A stretch of DNA of 64,000 nt from Pisaster brevispinus. Lineage: Eukaryota > Echinodermata > Asteroidea > Forcipulatida > Asteriidae. Positions 15,076 to 29,692 of the stretch are shown piece by piece; the stretch's first letter is position 1; each line of letters starts with the position of its first letter. A program made the translations under genes and the position numbers. The stretch covers positions 528,501 to 592,500 of the forward strand of contig JAMKCF010000054.1 in assembly GCA_023634235.1 (NCBI GenBank), written 5' to 3'. Below the pieces are notes generated by a model that made no database searches, was not told the DNA's origin, and was given only the letters and a program-made list of their open reading frames with translations.

Positions 15076-15844
15076 AAACTTCATGCGTGTACAGACTTGA
15101 GGTAGAAGACGGAAAGTTCAATACGCTCATAAATCCACGCCCTTTTCTAATAATAATGATGGGATGAAATTGACATGGTGTGAGGACTGATAACTCTCTA
15201 GGTTTACAAACAACTTAGCGTTTGGAATCCCAAGGCTCCATTGAGTGAGTTCATGAGTTGACTGGAGGCAAACCAGATTATTATGGAGAGGTATCACCAG
15301 ATTGAGGAGACGTGGCAAGGTCTGATCAGAGTTTTTGTAAAGTGTGTTAGCGGACTCAGCACGATGAAGGAACTGGGCAAGGACACCAAAAAGAGAGAAA
15401 TGAGGCAGACGGTTGAGCTAGAATTGAAACAAGAAGGAAGACATAAAACAAGGGGGAGCTTTGTGATGGGGAGTTTAGGGTGCGTAGTTGGATGGATGTC
15501 AAAAGAAGTAAGGGGGAGAAGGATGGGGAATATGATAAAGAGACAATGTTCTTGGGGAAGACAAAATTGAATAAGAAAAGTGGACGATATAGGGACGGGG
15601 TGTGAGTTTTGAAATCAACTTTAAAGTTTTGATTGTTGGGTTTGTAGTCTGTGTTTGTGTGTGTGAGTTTGTTTTCACATTCAAACCGGGGACCTATAAC
15701 ACAAGAGGACAATAGGGTCCCCGGTTGGGTAAAGGTCCCCAGTTAGAAATTGTGTACAAAACCAATGGGAGCTGTTGCCAAAAAGTTAGAGTCCAAACAA
15801 AAGAGGGACAATAGGAGGTCCCCGATTGGAGGTGTTTACACACT

Positions 15845-15865
15845 TGTGTGTGTGTGTGTGTGTGT
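15845..15865. repeat. (GT)n microsatellite
   Basis: Around ten uninterrupted GT dinucleotides, seen directly. Confidence 0.9.
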
Positions 15866-17664
15866 AATGGCATTTAAAAACACGTGTTACGTGCTTTAGA
15901 CTATCTGACCTGATCTGTGCTGTGGAATTGTTGCACAATTTGAAGGTGTTACAGAAATCCTTTGGGCCTGTATTTGAAATGATGGTGTAAACAATTCCGT
16001 TTCTATAGTTGAAAGTTGGGCTAGCATGTAACAGTGAACGGGGGGGGGGGGGACTTTTCAATTTTCAATGAATATTAGCGGACTCCTTTTTGATATACTT
16101 TTTCATAAACATTTACTTTAAGGCGCTTTGATCTCCCTCCAAATCCAATTTGATTACCCGTAGAAAACCAGATTGTTTTCGAAAAAACTGCCACGTCATG
16201 GACAAGCAACATTTGGAAATTCAAGTTATTTTTTATTGTTCCCTTCAATCATTAGAACAATGACACGGACGAAACTGTCCAGCGACAGGGCCAACAAAAT
16301 TCACCACATTCCTTACATTCCCAAACATATCGTGTTATGCCAAATGTGAAACACGTGGGCGGTTCGCCCCCCCCCCAACCTACACACACCAGGCACTCTG
16401 TTTATCCACCTTAACTTGATGGTTTACCCATGAAGGATTAAGAATCCTTCGTCGTGGTACACCTTTACAAACGGAGAGGTCATTTTGTTTTTCGGCCATT
16501 TATACATGGAACTAAATCACGGATGAAACGGAAAAATAGTCAGGCTCCTTAAATGTACTGAAATTTAACAAACTATTATTGATATCGTGTAGTTAATTGG
16601 GAATTATGAGTTAAGGAAAGCCACAACACAAGGGTTGTCTATTGACTGTATCTCGCATCACACGTTGTCTTACTGGACGTCGTATACAACATCTACACTT
16701 CCCGTTTATACAAACCTACCTTCCCCGTCAAAAAAAAAGAAAGATGGTACACCACTGCAGTACAGTAGCTTCACTGTCAATGCATTGGAGGCACAAACAG
16801 CTTATTAATGAGATAGTCATCCAAGCTGTTACAAGAGTCATATTTTCCTGATATTTTCTTTTTTTCCCGCATTCTTCGATGCATACAAACCAACAGTTTT
16901 CAAAGACGTACAAAAAGTCCCCACAACTCACTATTGTAATGACAACTTCCTTCCCCAGTATTGCTCTGCTTGATATGCCGAGTTTTTGGCGACAAATTGA
17001 TGGAAAATGATGGGGTCAATTTGTCCCCGTGACTCCCTTTTAGCCATCGGCAAGGATACTCGCGGTAGGCCTGACTTAACAGACCAAGCTTGGGACAAGG
17101 TGCCCCGAGATGCTGAGTAAGAATAACTCGGGATCCGTTCAAGTAAATACAGTGTATTTCACGTTGTTCACTTCCGATTTCCTTGAGTTGGTTAATTAAT
17201 AAAAAAAACCAGCTGTTTGGAGGTGGAGGGGGGGGGGGTCGGAAGAAAAGAGAATAAAAGAAAAGACAACAAAAAGAAGAGAAGAACAATTTTAAAGGAT
17301 TAGTTAAAGAAAACAAAATGCTTCCGGGATAAGCTACATCCGGTGCTAAGGACTCCGTGGCGTGCCAGCACTCTTCCATCTCTTCCATCGTGTTTCTGAC
17401 GGCAGTATTTTCAAATGGTGTTTGTTATATTTTTGTAGTCATGGTAATTTAATGGATATCGTGCAGAGATCAATTAAACAGTTATTGTGATCAATTCAAT
17501 GTTTAATTCTCTGTAGCCCTGGCTCGCAGTAGGAAGTGTGGCATTATATTCTGATTTGACTGAGAACTACAGCTTCGTTATGAGTGTAAATACAGACCTG
17601 AAAGAAGAAGAAGGGGGAAAATGAAAACAAGAGGGAATTTGTCTTAAAATAGAACTTGACTTAC

Positions 17665-17735
17665 TTTGCTGAGCAAGGAGAACATTGAAGTAACATCAGC
17701 GTCGATGATACCACTCCGAAGAATTGCCAAAGCAT
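17665..17735 (-). CDS. nephronectin/EGFL6-like protein, signal-peptide exon with start codon
   Basis: The ATG at 17735-17733 opens a 23-codon exon that reads MLWQFFGVVSSTLMLLQCSP followed by CSA, a typical secretory signal: short N-region, hydrophobic core, and small residues before a likely cleavage after Ala. The exon ends in phase 2 at an excellent donor (gtaagtca, 17664 downward), and the leftover AA is completed by the first base of the exon at 14033 to give Lys-Gly. An in-frame TAG sits 54 nt upstream of this ATG, immediately before a possible acceptor (attag, next to 17789). The start is therefore well constrained unless a 5' exon splices in at that site. The product would be exported to the extracellular matrix. 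Confidence 0.7.
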
Positions 17736-18600
17736 CTTGTGCTTCACGACCTCTCCTACACCTCCGAAACCTTTATCACCTTCGCGATCCTAATATCATA
17801 ATCCAACAACAGAAAAGATGAAGAGTTAAAATACAACTTTGATTTATTCTCTTCCAAACCGTGGGTGGTTCATTCAAGCAAACTGCTCCCTTTGAGTGGT
17901 GTAAAGTCTCCGAGTGGTCCCCTGGTGGTAGACAAGAAGGGGTTTGGGTTCATACACCTCACTGTGTAGCCAATAAAAACACCTCGAGCTTATGTTTTCC
18001 AAACAGTTTGTTTTCCTAGAGTTTCCTCCGCAGTTGACGGGATTATTTCCGCTCGTTACCTTTGGGTGCACGACGACAGAGCAAACATCAACATAATCAA
18101 ATGGGTACCACAATGCCAAGCTTCGATCCCGCGGTAATTACTACGTCGACACGTGAATCAGTAAGTTCACGTCGTATGAGCGCAGACGTGAATGAGAGCA
18201 GTGTCCGTTGTTCATGCACAGCACTTTGTTCATACTGAGTTTTAAGGGGTACTTGTAAAGCAGCCAGTCGCCAGTGTGTGAACAGTCACTGCTTACTACT
18301 TCTTGCTGACGTATGAAGGGTCCATCGACCAATGCTAGTCTGCCTTGCCTTGTTTCACTTCTGACAGGGTCTGTGACCCAGAAAACCTACTCTGCTGATC
18401 GTGTACACCGAGAACAAAAACATTTAGCGCGGTTGAACCGTGACTGAACTCAGGTAAAACTGGTCCAGAGTGATTAAAGAGCCCCACCGACGCCGCTATC
18501 GGGAAATTTTGCCCGGATTCTGAGGACAGAGAAGGGTAAGGCACTTAGTGACGTATTTCCATAGAAGGAGGGGTCGTTAAGGACAAATCCACCTGCTAAA
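17736..18600 (-). promoter_or_regulatory. possible 5' UTR and promoter region of the nephronectin-like gene
   Basis: This segment lies directly upstream of the signal-peptide exon and is richer in GC and CpG (notably 18000-18545) than the DNA around it. A candidate 3' splice site adjoins 17789, which would make 17736-17789 the 5' UTR part of the exon. No TATA box or other core element could be identified with confidence. Minus open frames at 18141-18332 and 18335-18544 have no recognised domain. Confidence 0.25.
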
Positions 18601-21400
18601 AATACTAGGCCTGTATATTGATTGCTTGATTTAATTATTTATTTATTTATTTATGTTTTTATTTTTATTTTATTTTTTAATTTTTTTTATTGGGGGGTAC
18701 TTTTTTGTATAATTAAATCAGCCTAATGGTCCAATTCAATAAGTTAGGGCCTAGTACTTAGTATTTGGGACTAGACAATTATAAAAAAAAAAAAAAAACA
18801 TCTTTGGGCTGGGGCTCCCAAAGAACTATAGTATTTTTCACAAACTGGCGCAATGTGTTACATGAAGTAGGTCGAAACGTCTTCTTTTAAAACCATTTAG
18901 ATTTTTATCAGGCAGTAAACAATTCACAGAAGTGAGAGGAATTATTATTTAAACTTAGTATTTAGAAACTACTCCAAAGCCATCTGTACCAAGTTTGGAC
19001 GAACTCTTACTACGACTGCCGACAGAGGGCGCTTTGATTAAATTTAAAGGATATGGTCTTAACTGACAGTGCGGGGTAACAAATTTGGCACACAGTCAGA
19101 GTGTGTAATGAAAGAGATATAAGGCTTTTAGGGCCACGTCAGAAATAAATATATATGTGTAGGTTTTCTAAAAAGCAACTGCAGCAGTTTGAACATTTAA
19201 CAAAATTGATCGTTATTCTTCATACACTTTGTTTCCAAACTTAAATCTGCGATGGTCTTGTTCATAACTTTACTCCGTCCCTTGGTCTATGTTCCGACCT
19301 TTCTCTATGCTCCGACTGTGCCAAATTCCCCCAACAAGCCACCCCAACACTTTCCCTATCTGCCCCACTAAGAGCGTATCAACACATTGACAAGTTACGT
19401 TCAGTGTGAGATTTTAAACCGCGATAATTGTTTTTTTTTTTTTAATGAGGAGTTTATTTTTATATTATTATTATCGGTGTTTTTGCCAAGAGGAAGGGGT
19501 AACCTTCCTCGGGTATAATTTAAGTACTAACCCTCACGAAGTGATTGGATTAATATCAGCATAATATACGTGGTCCATTAGCACTTTTGAGACGTGGTAA
19601 TGGACGTGGGAATATACATTGTACACAGACAAATTTATTCATACATAATGGTATCGTGGAACTATTGTGTCCACTCTCAAAATGGCTCATTGAGCACTAG
19701 ATGAAACAAAAATCTGCGGGTGTTGACAATAGAGGTATAATGGGGGAGGGCTGCTCGTCAAGGGTAACAACTGACCCTGTTATCAGAACCTCAGGCCCGG
19801 CCATCACCTGTCTTCTTCGATCTATACTTCATCATGAAGTGTTTTTGTTTTCCCTTTGATTGTTAATGATGAGATACCAATTCCTGCAGCTTAGTTTCGG
19901 TCAGTTTAGTACCATGGCGCCTCTTTAAGCCAATGGCCTCAGAGTGATCTAAATTCAGAATCCGGAATGCTGACCCAAGATGATACTGTGCCTGTTCTAT
20001 TCCTCAGTGACTTTACATTACAAAACTTGGCAATAATAGGTTTGTAGATGGCGCCCTTTCATGTTTTGTTTTATGAAATCGTAAACTTTGAGGCCGTGCG
20101 AAGTTACAAAATGTTCACGTTCGTTCAAAACGAACGGGAGAAGTGGTGTTTGTACCACTCGCTTAGGTTTACTGGGGGAAAGTTGATTACCTACAGTGTC
20201 AAAGAGAGTAGAAATCTAAAGAAAAGGGAGGAGGCAAACGATCTCATAAAAGTAGAAAAGTCAACCACAAATAACATCGACAGAAAGTTTACTTGTTACT
20301 ATAGCTTGAAATTTGACATTGGATCGCCCTCATGGTCATATTATTGAGAAAGGACATTGTGTTAATTTTTTTGAAGAAATATGTATTTGGGTTGTACTTT
20401 TGTGCTTTCATGTTAGCGACAATTTCTAACAAAATCATCCAAAATTATTATGATCAAATGGAAATTAAGTAATTTATCTTCCTAACACAACAGACCTGCC
20501 AACAGTCACACTGTACTTACATTAAACTCTAGATACAAGGACGAAGGATCTTGATGAATGTCGTTCACCTGCCCTTTAAAAATTGACCGGAAAAATCCGT
20601 AAGCTTTTCAACTGAATGTTTTCCCTTCACGGTTATTTCTTTATGCGCTCATTTCGTTAAGCATGGGGGAAGGGGGTAATGTTGTGACAACCATCACACC
20701 TCCTTGGACTAGACGCTTATAATTAGATTTTGTCCACCTCCTAAATGGTTTAAGTGGCCCTTAAATATGGACACTAAGGATTTCCTTTACTTCCGGAATT
20801 CATCCAATGAAGGGTAAGAGGGTGGGGGTGATATGTTGAAGGGGTGGACATTGGAAGTATGAATAAAAGTAAATGACCTATTGGCCTATCATGTTCAAGG
20901 ATCTCAAGTATATTGCTGGTCACGAGACACGAATGTCATTTCTTGTTACGGTCAGATAAGACGACCTTGTTAAAGCCAGAAATCCTGCGGTCAGACCTCA
21001 GTTCCCCTTGTAGCTATTTTAGGTAGCTGTGTTAAGATGCTTCGGCGACCGCTAAGGGCTGATGCAGACCCCGGGGGACACTAGGCCGCTGCCGACGAGC
21101 GCACTAAAGGCAATGCTAGCGTGTCTTACCTGCAAGGTGTGACGGCACAAGGTCAACATGAAGCTAAGAAAATCGCACGTAGTTATGTGAGCTAAACTTT
21201 AGGCTTGACTTATTGGAGTCAAGTACCCCCACATCATCCTCCGGACTAATGTGAATACAACCTTTGCCTTGGAGGTTCACCATCGCATGCAACAGCTTGA
21301 CTTGATTGAAACGAATCTTGTTTTCTCACTCAGATTCCTGGTCCCAGGTAGCCTGACCCATTTCCGGCTCAGGTTGACCCGGAACATTAAAAGCGGAGTT
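18601..21400. other. intergenic DNA, AT-rich, no gene recognised
   Basis: An ATTT-rich low-complexity block lies at about 18634-18700, and A and T runs lie near 18783 and 19431. The plus open frame at 20048-20347 (99 codons) has no domain that I recognise and no supporting splice or promoter context. Confidence 0.5.
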
Positions 21401-21407
21401 TTAACTG

Positions 21408-21495
21408 GGATTCCGCGTCAATTTAACTCGGATTCCGCGTCATTTTAACTCGGATTCCGCGTCATTTTAACTCGGATTCCGCGTCAATTTGACAC
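21408..21495. repeat. 22-bp minisatellite, four tandem copies
   Basis: The unit GGATTCCGCGTCATTTTAAC plus TC is repeated four times at 21408, 21430, 21452 and 21474, with single-base A/T variation. A more diverged fifth unit follows (CAGATTCCTGGTC). Confidence 0.9.
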
Positions 21496-21499
21496 AGAT

Positions 21500-24400
21500 T
21501 CCTGGTCTTCTGATCCAAAAATCGCCCAGGACCCTCGGGACCTGGGTCAATGTACCGGGACGTTTTGAGAGGGTAACAAGTGGATTTATTGTTTTTATAC
21601 AACACTTTCCAACCGATAAACTGTAACCGATACCAATCGTTTATCTGCTCAAAATATCAAAAGTATAAATATACAATTAATGTTTTCATTAGCAATGAAC
21701 ACACGCACGCTGTTAACTTATTATTCAACCACCCGTGTGACTGGTTGTCACATTGCGATGTCGTGGCCTTACTCACAACACACCTGCCCTCGTCTGGAGC
21801 TGCTACATTTATCAATGTCTCCGTGAGTTTGACACTTTTTTTTCAAGAAATGCTGTTGAAATCCGAGTTGGGGTGGGAATCGGAAGCCAGCAGCAAAGGG
21901 GTCGGATTGGTCTACATTGCAGACGGATGTGAAGATCAGACAGGGTCTAAAGGGAACAGTCCTATATCAAAACATTGGGCATCTGGATCTTTTATCGAAA
22001 CGAAAAGCTAAGCAATCAAAGTAACTCGCTGTAAAATGAGCCAGGTAAGTTCTCGTTTGTAAACTCAATTAATATTGTCTCAAAGTTTATGTGCATAGAT
22101 TCAGAGACATTACTTAAACTGACCTAACGTTTTTATACAACAGCTGCAAATACTTTGGCCTGCTACAAACCCTAAGCGTACCATGCCAGCCTCAACTAGA
22201 CTTCCAAACTTGAAGACAAAGCCTTTTAATAACCAGTAAACCAAACCTAGCTTACTCTTAGCCTGACCTTCAAACAGATTAATTCCTAACCCAACTGTAC
22301 CCCCAGAAATATTGACCCTTTCGCAACATATACACGTCATACCACATGTAACCTAAACTAATATTTTATTTCACCCATCCCTTTTTTTTTGGGGGGGGGA
22401 GGAGGGATACACTCTGATACTCTTAATTTATTTTGATGATGTCAATTCCCTTTTTTCCCTTTTTCTGTCTTCCTTTCTTAATGAAAGGGTTGTTTATTAA
22501 TTCACTTTGTTGACTTCACCCATTAGGACCCGTGATTGCATGTTAGTATTAGGGACCTGCTTATAGGTTTGTTACTTAGATTCCTCTAATGACCTTTCCT
22601 GTCGGAATTAACCTGTTTGACAAATGAAGGTCAAATTGGGAGGTCAAGTTTGAGTAAATCCCAATTAATAAAACATCAAAACAAAATGAACAGAATGGCT
22701 AGGACAAAATAAATTTGGAAACACTGGACGGAATTTTTTTTTAATGAAAATAATAATTACCTATAAATCTTTATATAAACACCTCGATGCACCAGGAAGA
22801 TGGTAATAAGCACCTGAAGTAGCCTCTGTCATCGATGTCTTCCTCTGCTCTCTGGAGAGGACAAGGCCAAGATGCAACCGCCACTCATCCATACTCTTCC
22901 TTCCTCCCTCTAGACCATGTGACTTTGTCGCTTAGGAAAGGGGGCAAGGAACATGTGTGGCTAGACTTCACCTGGACCAAAACTGTCCAAGGATCTGACT
23001 TGAGCCCGTCTATACGTCGGGGTACAACTAACTGACATGGCTGGAAGACCTGCATGTAACGAAGACCGCGTCAAAACAGTTAAGTATATATATACATAAT
23101 AATGAACTTAATAAGCGTCACGCAGTAACACTCATGAAGTAACTAGGTTGCCAAACCCTATGTTTACGTATTGAATATTGAGACTTGATTTGAATGTACA
23201 CTTGACTTTACTGTTGTAGCTTAGTTGGAACGAGTTGTTTGATTTATTCATTTTTGTTTTTAACTGAGGCCTGTAAACGTTTCTCCTGAAAGAACAAATC
23301 AAGGGTGCTGGCAAACTATCGTTCTGGCTCGCGTGATATTTGCTGAACTAACTACCTTTTCAGTTTGACCAGCTTTAGGTCAACAGCCAGGTATCAATAA
23401 CAGGTTTTGTAGGACTGTGTAAAGAAATGATATAACTTTGGGGGATGTATTTTATTGTTATTACAAACCAATCACTGATCTACAAACACCTACAACTGAA
23501 AGGAATTATGCACAAATATTGAAGTTATCCCCATTCATTTCCGGTATCCAGGCCGTTGATGACCGGTTGTCTAAGCAATGTTGATGAATATTCAGTTTGT
23601 GGCTTTTTGGCAATGCTCTTGTAACCGATTATTCCTACACCGTTTAGCAGGACACAGGCCATGTTTCTTTCCAGCCTGCTCAGTCTACTCTTAGTCTCGA
23701 TTCAAGACGTTTACTCAACATACTCTACAATATAAATGATAACGATAAAAACGAACTAACAATGACTGAAGAAACAGCCCGTTCAAAATGTAGTGCTCTT
23801 TCTACAATATGTTGACCCCGTATAGCCTTGTTTAAGGTATTGTAATTAACATATTATTGACTAAAACATATATATATATATATTTATCAGGATGATCGAT
23901 CGGTATCTCTTACCAAGCTTAAGGGCAAATTGGACATCGAACAATTACAGACTCAATTATAAAATTCTCGACTTGTGAATACCTTCGATAAAAATTCTCG
24001 ACTTGTGTCCCAAAGTCAATAAAATTGACGCAAATATCGGATTTTGCCCCAATTCATGAATACCTCCCCCCCCCCCCCGTCATGAATTTTGTCGTTAGTA
24101 TTGTATTTAATTTTCACGACTTAGGGCACCGTATCCGTACAATACTCACGACTGTGGGCACTAGTAGCGGATTTTGTCATGACGCCAACATTTCTATTTG
24201 ATGTCCCTTCAGGGCAACCATAGTTTAGTTATGTTTTTGTTTGTTTTTCTCTTTCTTTTTCCTTTGTCTACAACCATCAAAAATAATATCAACCATATTT
24301 GTGTATTGTATATATAATTACAGTCAAACATTGATTAAGAAAAACATACAAAAGCCCCTTTCTCCACGAACTAACCATAATAGGCGATTTGTTCAATACA

Positions 24401-25937
24401 ACTGTAACAAAAAAGCGATAAAAAGTATTACTGACATCTTCACAGGGATAATAGTTTGCACCTTCGAAGCGGGTCTTTCTCTATCAAAGATTGACCACCT
24501 GTACCGAGAAGTTTCAATATGGTATCCATAAAGCATTTCCGTTTCAATCCAAAGTTATTGATGGTTTCGATCACTCTGGAAAGGTTAAACATTTTCTAAT
24601 TGTCTAGGCGCCGGTTTATTAACTCGGTCAAGTTCACTTTTTCACTTCTCCAGTAACGAGAAAGGGCCTAGGCTCAGAGACAAAGGAACAACAGTTTGTG
24701 TTTCCCCTTTCTTGTCCTGTATACTTGGTTGTAGTGAAACCACCCACATTTTTTGCTGCTCTACACACATGGGAAAACTAACTCACACAGATTGTTGACA
24801 CAACTTGGTCTCTAAAGGTCTCTCATTTTATTAGTCATCGTTATTTTATTGACTCTAGGGGCCTAATAATGATATTAAATAAAACTGTACGTTTACTATA
24901 CATGTTCTATACTATAAATAACGAATAAAACATAAGTAAACTAAAATCACCAAAGACGTGTTTATGTTTTCATTCCTACATTGGAACTATCCATTTTATT
25001 GTTTCGGGTGGTTTCATTAATCACGATCTACATGATGCTATACTTACCGATATGTACCAACAGATCATTTGAATTTGAAGATCCAATACAACTCACTGGA
25101 TCCAGAAAAAGTACAAATGCAAATGTGATTTTTTATTTTAGGTTTGTACCCTTGCCAATCCATATTGCTTTCGATTGGGCATACGAACAGTTTAGAACTT
25201 GACCCAGATTGACAAATTTGACAACGAAGGAACAAACATTACAGTTTGATTTACAAGGATATCTGTGTCATAAACACCTGTCTTTCTAACAAACCTCCAT
25301 CTCAGATTGTGTTAATCATAACTTGTTGACAATTACCACAACGGAACGCAATGCCTGTGCTTCATTACCCAAAGGACCTATAGACGTATGAGTTTATCAC
25401 AAACTACAGAAGGAACAAGGGTGAGCTGTGTAGCAGGTATCACGGGCTGCGAATAATAAAACAAGGCTTGTAGAAAAGTAACAAGAGAAAATGATTTACA
25501 AATGTATTCATTTGTCAATGTATTATCAGCAGTAACATAATAACAGAACCAATCAATTGGATATCGCACCAATTTATCAAATTAAAGATATAGGTCTCGT
25601 CACAATGTCTGTGAATAATAAGATGTAGAATAGGTCATTGCGTATTTACAACGTTGTTGACATACTGTGATTTGCCCTTACAAACTCTTTTAATTTTTCC
25701 GTTTTCAGCTAAGGAATGTTTTACCGTCGTCATTATGAGAGCATTGATTCAGATAGATGTACAACTATCATGAATAATCGTGCTCTCTTAAACGCGCACA
25801 TTACCTTGTGGAAGTATTTTAGTCCACCATTGTTTTTGTTATGTTTGTTTTATTTATTTATTTATATTACTATTATTAGTATATATATTATCTATATGTT
25901 TTATCCCTTTGTGTTTTTGAAACTTTATTGTTTGTTC
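21500..25937. other. intergenic DNA, no gene recognised
   Basis: I see no domain-bearing exon. Open frames at 21580-22011 (plus, 143 codons) and 22110-22340 (minus) look random in composition. A local 19-bp duplication (ATAAAATTCTCGACTTGTG type) occurs at about 23956-24007, a C run near 24067, and a TA repeat near 23870. Confidence 0.5.
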
Positions 25938-26312
<375 letters not shown>

Positions 26313-29300
26313 GGGGATTGCTCTTTTAGATTGTGATTTAGCGCGCTTTTGGGCAATACCTAGGCTGCTGTTTGGTTTTTATACTTCCACATATTCCTCT
26401 GTTTTCCTAATTCTTTGTCTGATTGCTATTCTAAATCGTCTGTATATGTATCGTAATGTTTTTAAATGCCTGAATGAGTAAATAAATACATACATCAATA
26501 ATTAAGCTGTGTCTAAAATGAGATTCACCAACACAAGACGTGGAGGATGCACAAGCAAGGCATGCACTCAACAACCCTGAGGTTCGAAGCTGAAGGCGTC
26601 CGTTGGCCTGAATAAACGATACTTGTACATGTGCGTATTGATCGAGAATAAAGCGTTGCCAGGTAACGGCTAGAAGTTTGCTTTTCCAAGTGTTTTATTT
26701 CAGTTCTCGCGTGTTTGTAGCATGATGTCATATTGTATACCCTAAATACCCCGGAGTGTGAGTTGAATATACCAACATTCTTTCTCAATCACAGTGACAG
26801 TCCAACACCACCATAATCACCGTTGAAGGGAGGATTACCGTCTACCACCACACGTTAAGATGTGGTCACGGTCTGAGTTAATTTCTGTTAACATCAAATC
26901 TTGAAAACTTACCACTACGCAGGTTACCACCTGAAAGTTAATATGACGCACCAAATAATAAAATTCCCTGTCCACCCCCATCTTGATATCAGTCTTAAAA
27001 TTAGTCGGGTTTGACGGCACGTCGCAAGGATTTTCACGCCGTTGTTGTTTACTCTTTGTACGCTTGAGGTAAAACATGGTCACGAGTTTCTACATACACT
27101 AATTGCTCATTGTTGTAGTATGGAAGTCAAACTGAGGTACTGAACCGGCCTTTAGTGGCAGGCATGTGCATCCAATCAATCAATCTCAAATGAGAAAAAA
27201 ATGTCACACATCACTTGAAACAACATCCTCTTCTTCATTGACCACCTTGGCTACTAGCCAAATTAAGGACACCGTGATGACAGAAATGACGAATTAAATC
27301 CACTGCATGGAAGCTTATCATATGAGTACCGGTGTATTGTGAATATAGATCGGTCTTAATTAAGCTGTGAATCTTAGTCCAAACTTCATTCGTTTTCGCC
27401 TCGATGCTCCCATGGTAGCCGAGTGTTCGTAAAGTGATGATAGAATTGTCAACTGTCAACCCATACTTCTGAACTCAGTTCTACGGAGCCGATATACAAA
27501 CAAGATAGCACGGGGTGTGAACTATGACCTGGTATCACTAGTTGGCCACACATGATCCAAACATACACTCATTGACCAATTATTACACTAGCGTTATTTT
27601 CATGCTGGGAAAGGACCGGCCTATCTTTCCTTTCCCGCTTTGAACGGAATAAACCATCAATGCTGCTTCATGACTTCTTTTTATTTCAGAGGATGACCGC
27701 CCGGTCTCTCAATCAACATCTCCTTCACTTATTTTCACCACCAGTAACAATTGTTCCTTTGTGGAAGACTTTAAGCGACTAAGCGAAGATGCTTGCAAAA
27801 CATCTCAAGTAGAATTTCAACAACCTCTTTTAAATGAATTCAAAGACCGGCTGGAGTCGGTAGCGTAAACAAAACAAAGAAGGGAAAAGGTCAAAACTGT
27901 TTGCAACCGAGTGAAAAATGATGGTGCAACGGTGGAACACCCCAATCCCTCCATCCCCTCCCCGTAACAGCTGGATGAACCACTGTCAAGTGGTAACATA
28001 AATCACAACGAAGAAAGATGGAAACTGTTTTGGTGGGTGTTGTTTTGACAAGCGGTTCTGTCAGTAGGTATACTGGTGTTTATCGGTTGGCCCTTCACGT
28101 GTTAGTTTTATTCAACGTCAAACATTCCACAAAGAACAAGACTTAGGCCTAATTGTGCGTTTATACATTAGTAATTTATTGCACTAATTAAAAACATAGT
28201 TGGGCTATTCTTAGTGACATCTTAGCTCTAAGCTAGCATAACCACCAGTCAGGACAGTATGAAGGGACAGGGACATTTGCAATGGATTCTGAAAAACGTC
28301 ATTGCCAATGTTTCTATGGATATCTAAGCAAGGTAGACTTAAAGCCAAGCGTTGCCCCATGCTGGTGGTGTCCAACCTATTGGGACATCATTGATGCATC
28401 GAGAAAATGAGTTTGTTAAGATACTTGAAGATGCCAATTTGTCACGTTTTCCTGCATAAGAATGTCACGTTGTTATTATTTTTTCTTCTATTCTCCATGA
28501 TTACAGAGACGTTTACCACCGAGGCTGGCTGTACAACAAAACAAGTCTGATCCCCCTTATTCTAAAAAACTTTGTTGGTAATTGGCAATGTAAATACAGG
28601 GTCCCAGAGAGCCTAACATTGTGGTGGTGAATTGGTTTCTCGCCACGGTGATAAGTTAGATGCCGTAAGGGAACCGACATGCACCCTCTTATGGTAGATA
28701 TACCTTTAATATCCCAATTACAATAAGATATAAGTTCATGTATCGCTGGAAGTCCGTCTCAATCAACATGTCTGTAAAACCCGTGAGTCAAACATTTCTG
28801 GGGACAGCAAAACCTTTCCAATATAACAAGTACAAACAATCTCGACCGGGTTTCAACACAAAAAGTTGGGCTGGGCTCAACCTGATGGGGCGTTTGACGA
28901 ACCTTCAGAATTAGAAGGAAAAAAATAAAATTAAAAAACGTGTAGGATAACAACCGTGTGATAGTCACCTCTTTCCCGAATAACAGATTTGAGAACAACT
29001 GACGATGAGGTTAGCCTTGATGGTTTGAAAGTTTCCCCTCTCATGTAATCGCATTTGAAAGCAAACTGCCCGAAGCTGTCGATTATTGTATGCATGGCCT
29101 TAACCGCTTTGACACTAAAGTGAATATTACTATAAAACAACATACATGTTCAGAATTGCTTAAAGGTACAGGTTCATTTTTCTGTAAAAATCGAAATTTG
29201 AAATTATTTTAAGTTTCAGCCCTTCGTAACAACGTATGATCCATCTCTTAAGTACAGCAACATTGAAACGATTGAGTACTTTCATAAATATCTCCTTGAC

Positions 29301-29685
29301 TTTCCCGTTAAAAGTTGGGAGATTTACGGATGACACGTGATTACAATAGATGAAGTTTGTTTATAATAATAATAATAATTATTATCTATTGATGGATGAA
29401 TAACGACCAGGAATCCACAATTGCTATTGGCAGACTAAGGAGTTAATAACAATAGCCACATTGTTTAGGGATGGTATGCCTGGCTTACATGCAGCCCTTG
29501 TTATCACTTGTTGGTATCTGCTGTACTGCCCAGTATTCTTATTTCTGGGGTTAGCATTCTGTGTTAAGGGTTGAACCAAAGATTACAGAGCGCCGAAGGT
29601 GTAAGGTGAACAACTCAGACCGAAATGTGAAATGGGCGCCGGGCACTGGGCGCCATTTCAGCAAGAAACTCCCTTCATGCAACAA
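26313..29685. other. intergenic DNA, no gene recognised
   Basis: Only short open frames without domains are present. A GC-rich short inverted repeat lies at 29628-29660 at the right edge (TGAAATGGGCGCC against GGCGCCATTTCA with an 8-nt centre). Confidence 0.5.
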
Positions 29686-29692
29686 TAGATCA

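Larger units (their letters stand above)
14034..17664 (-). other. first intron of the nephronectin-like gene
   Basis: This interval is bounded by a gtaagt donor (17664 downward) and a tatag acceptor (14034). It contains a pure G run near 14343, a CAAA tetranucleotide tract at 15012-15075, a GT tract at 15845-15865, another G run near 16040 and one near 17229. The open minus frame at 16900-17388 lies inside this intron and has no domain support. Confidence 0.6.

Noticed and set aside
15356..15712. 118-codon minus frame
   Set aside because: Ser/Pro/Leu-rich composition from purine-rich plus-strand DNA, with no domain.
16900..17388. 162-codon minus frame in the first intron of the nephronectin-like gene
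   Set aside because: It contains a G-run-derived poly-Pro and Phe/Ser/Leu-rich low complexity, and lies between two exons that already join in frame.
21580..22011. 143-codon plus frame
   Set aside because: No domain, promoter or splice context, and random-like composition.
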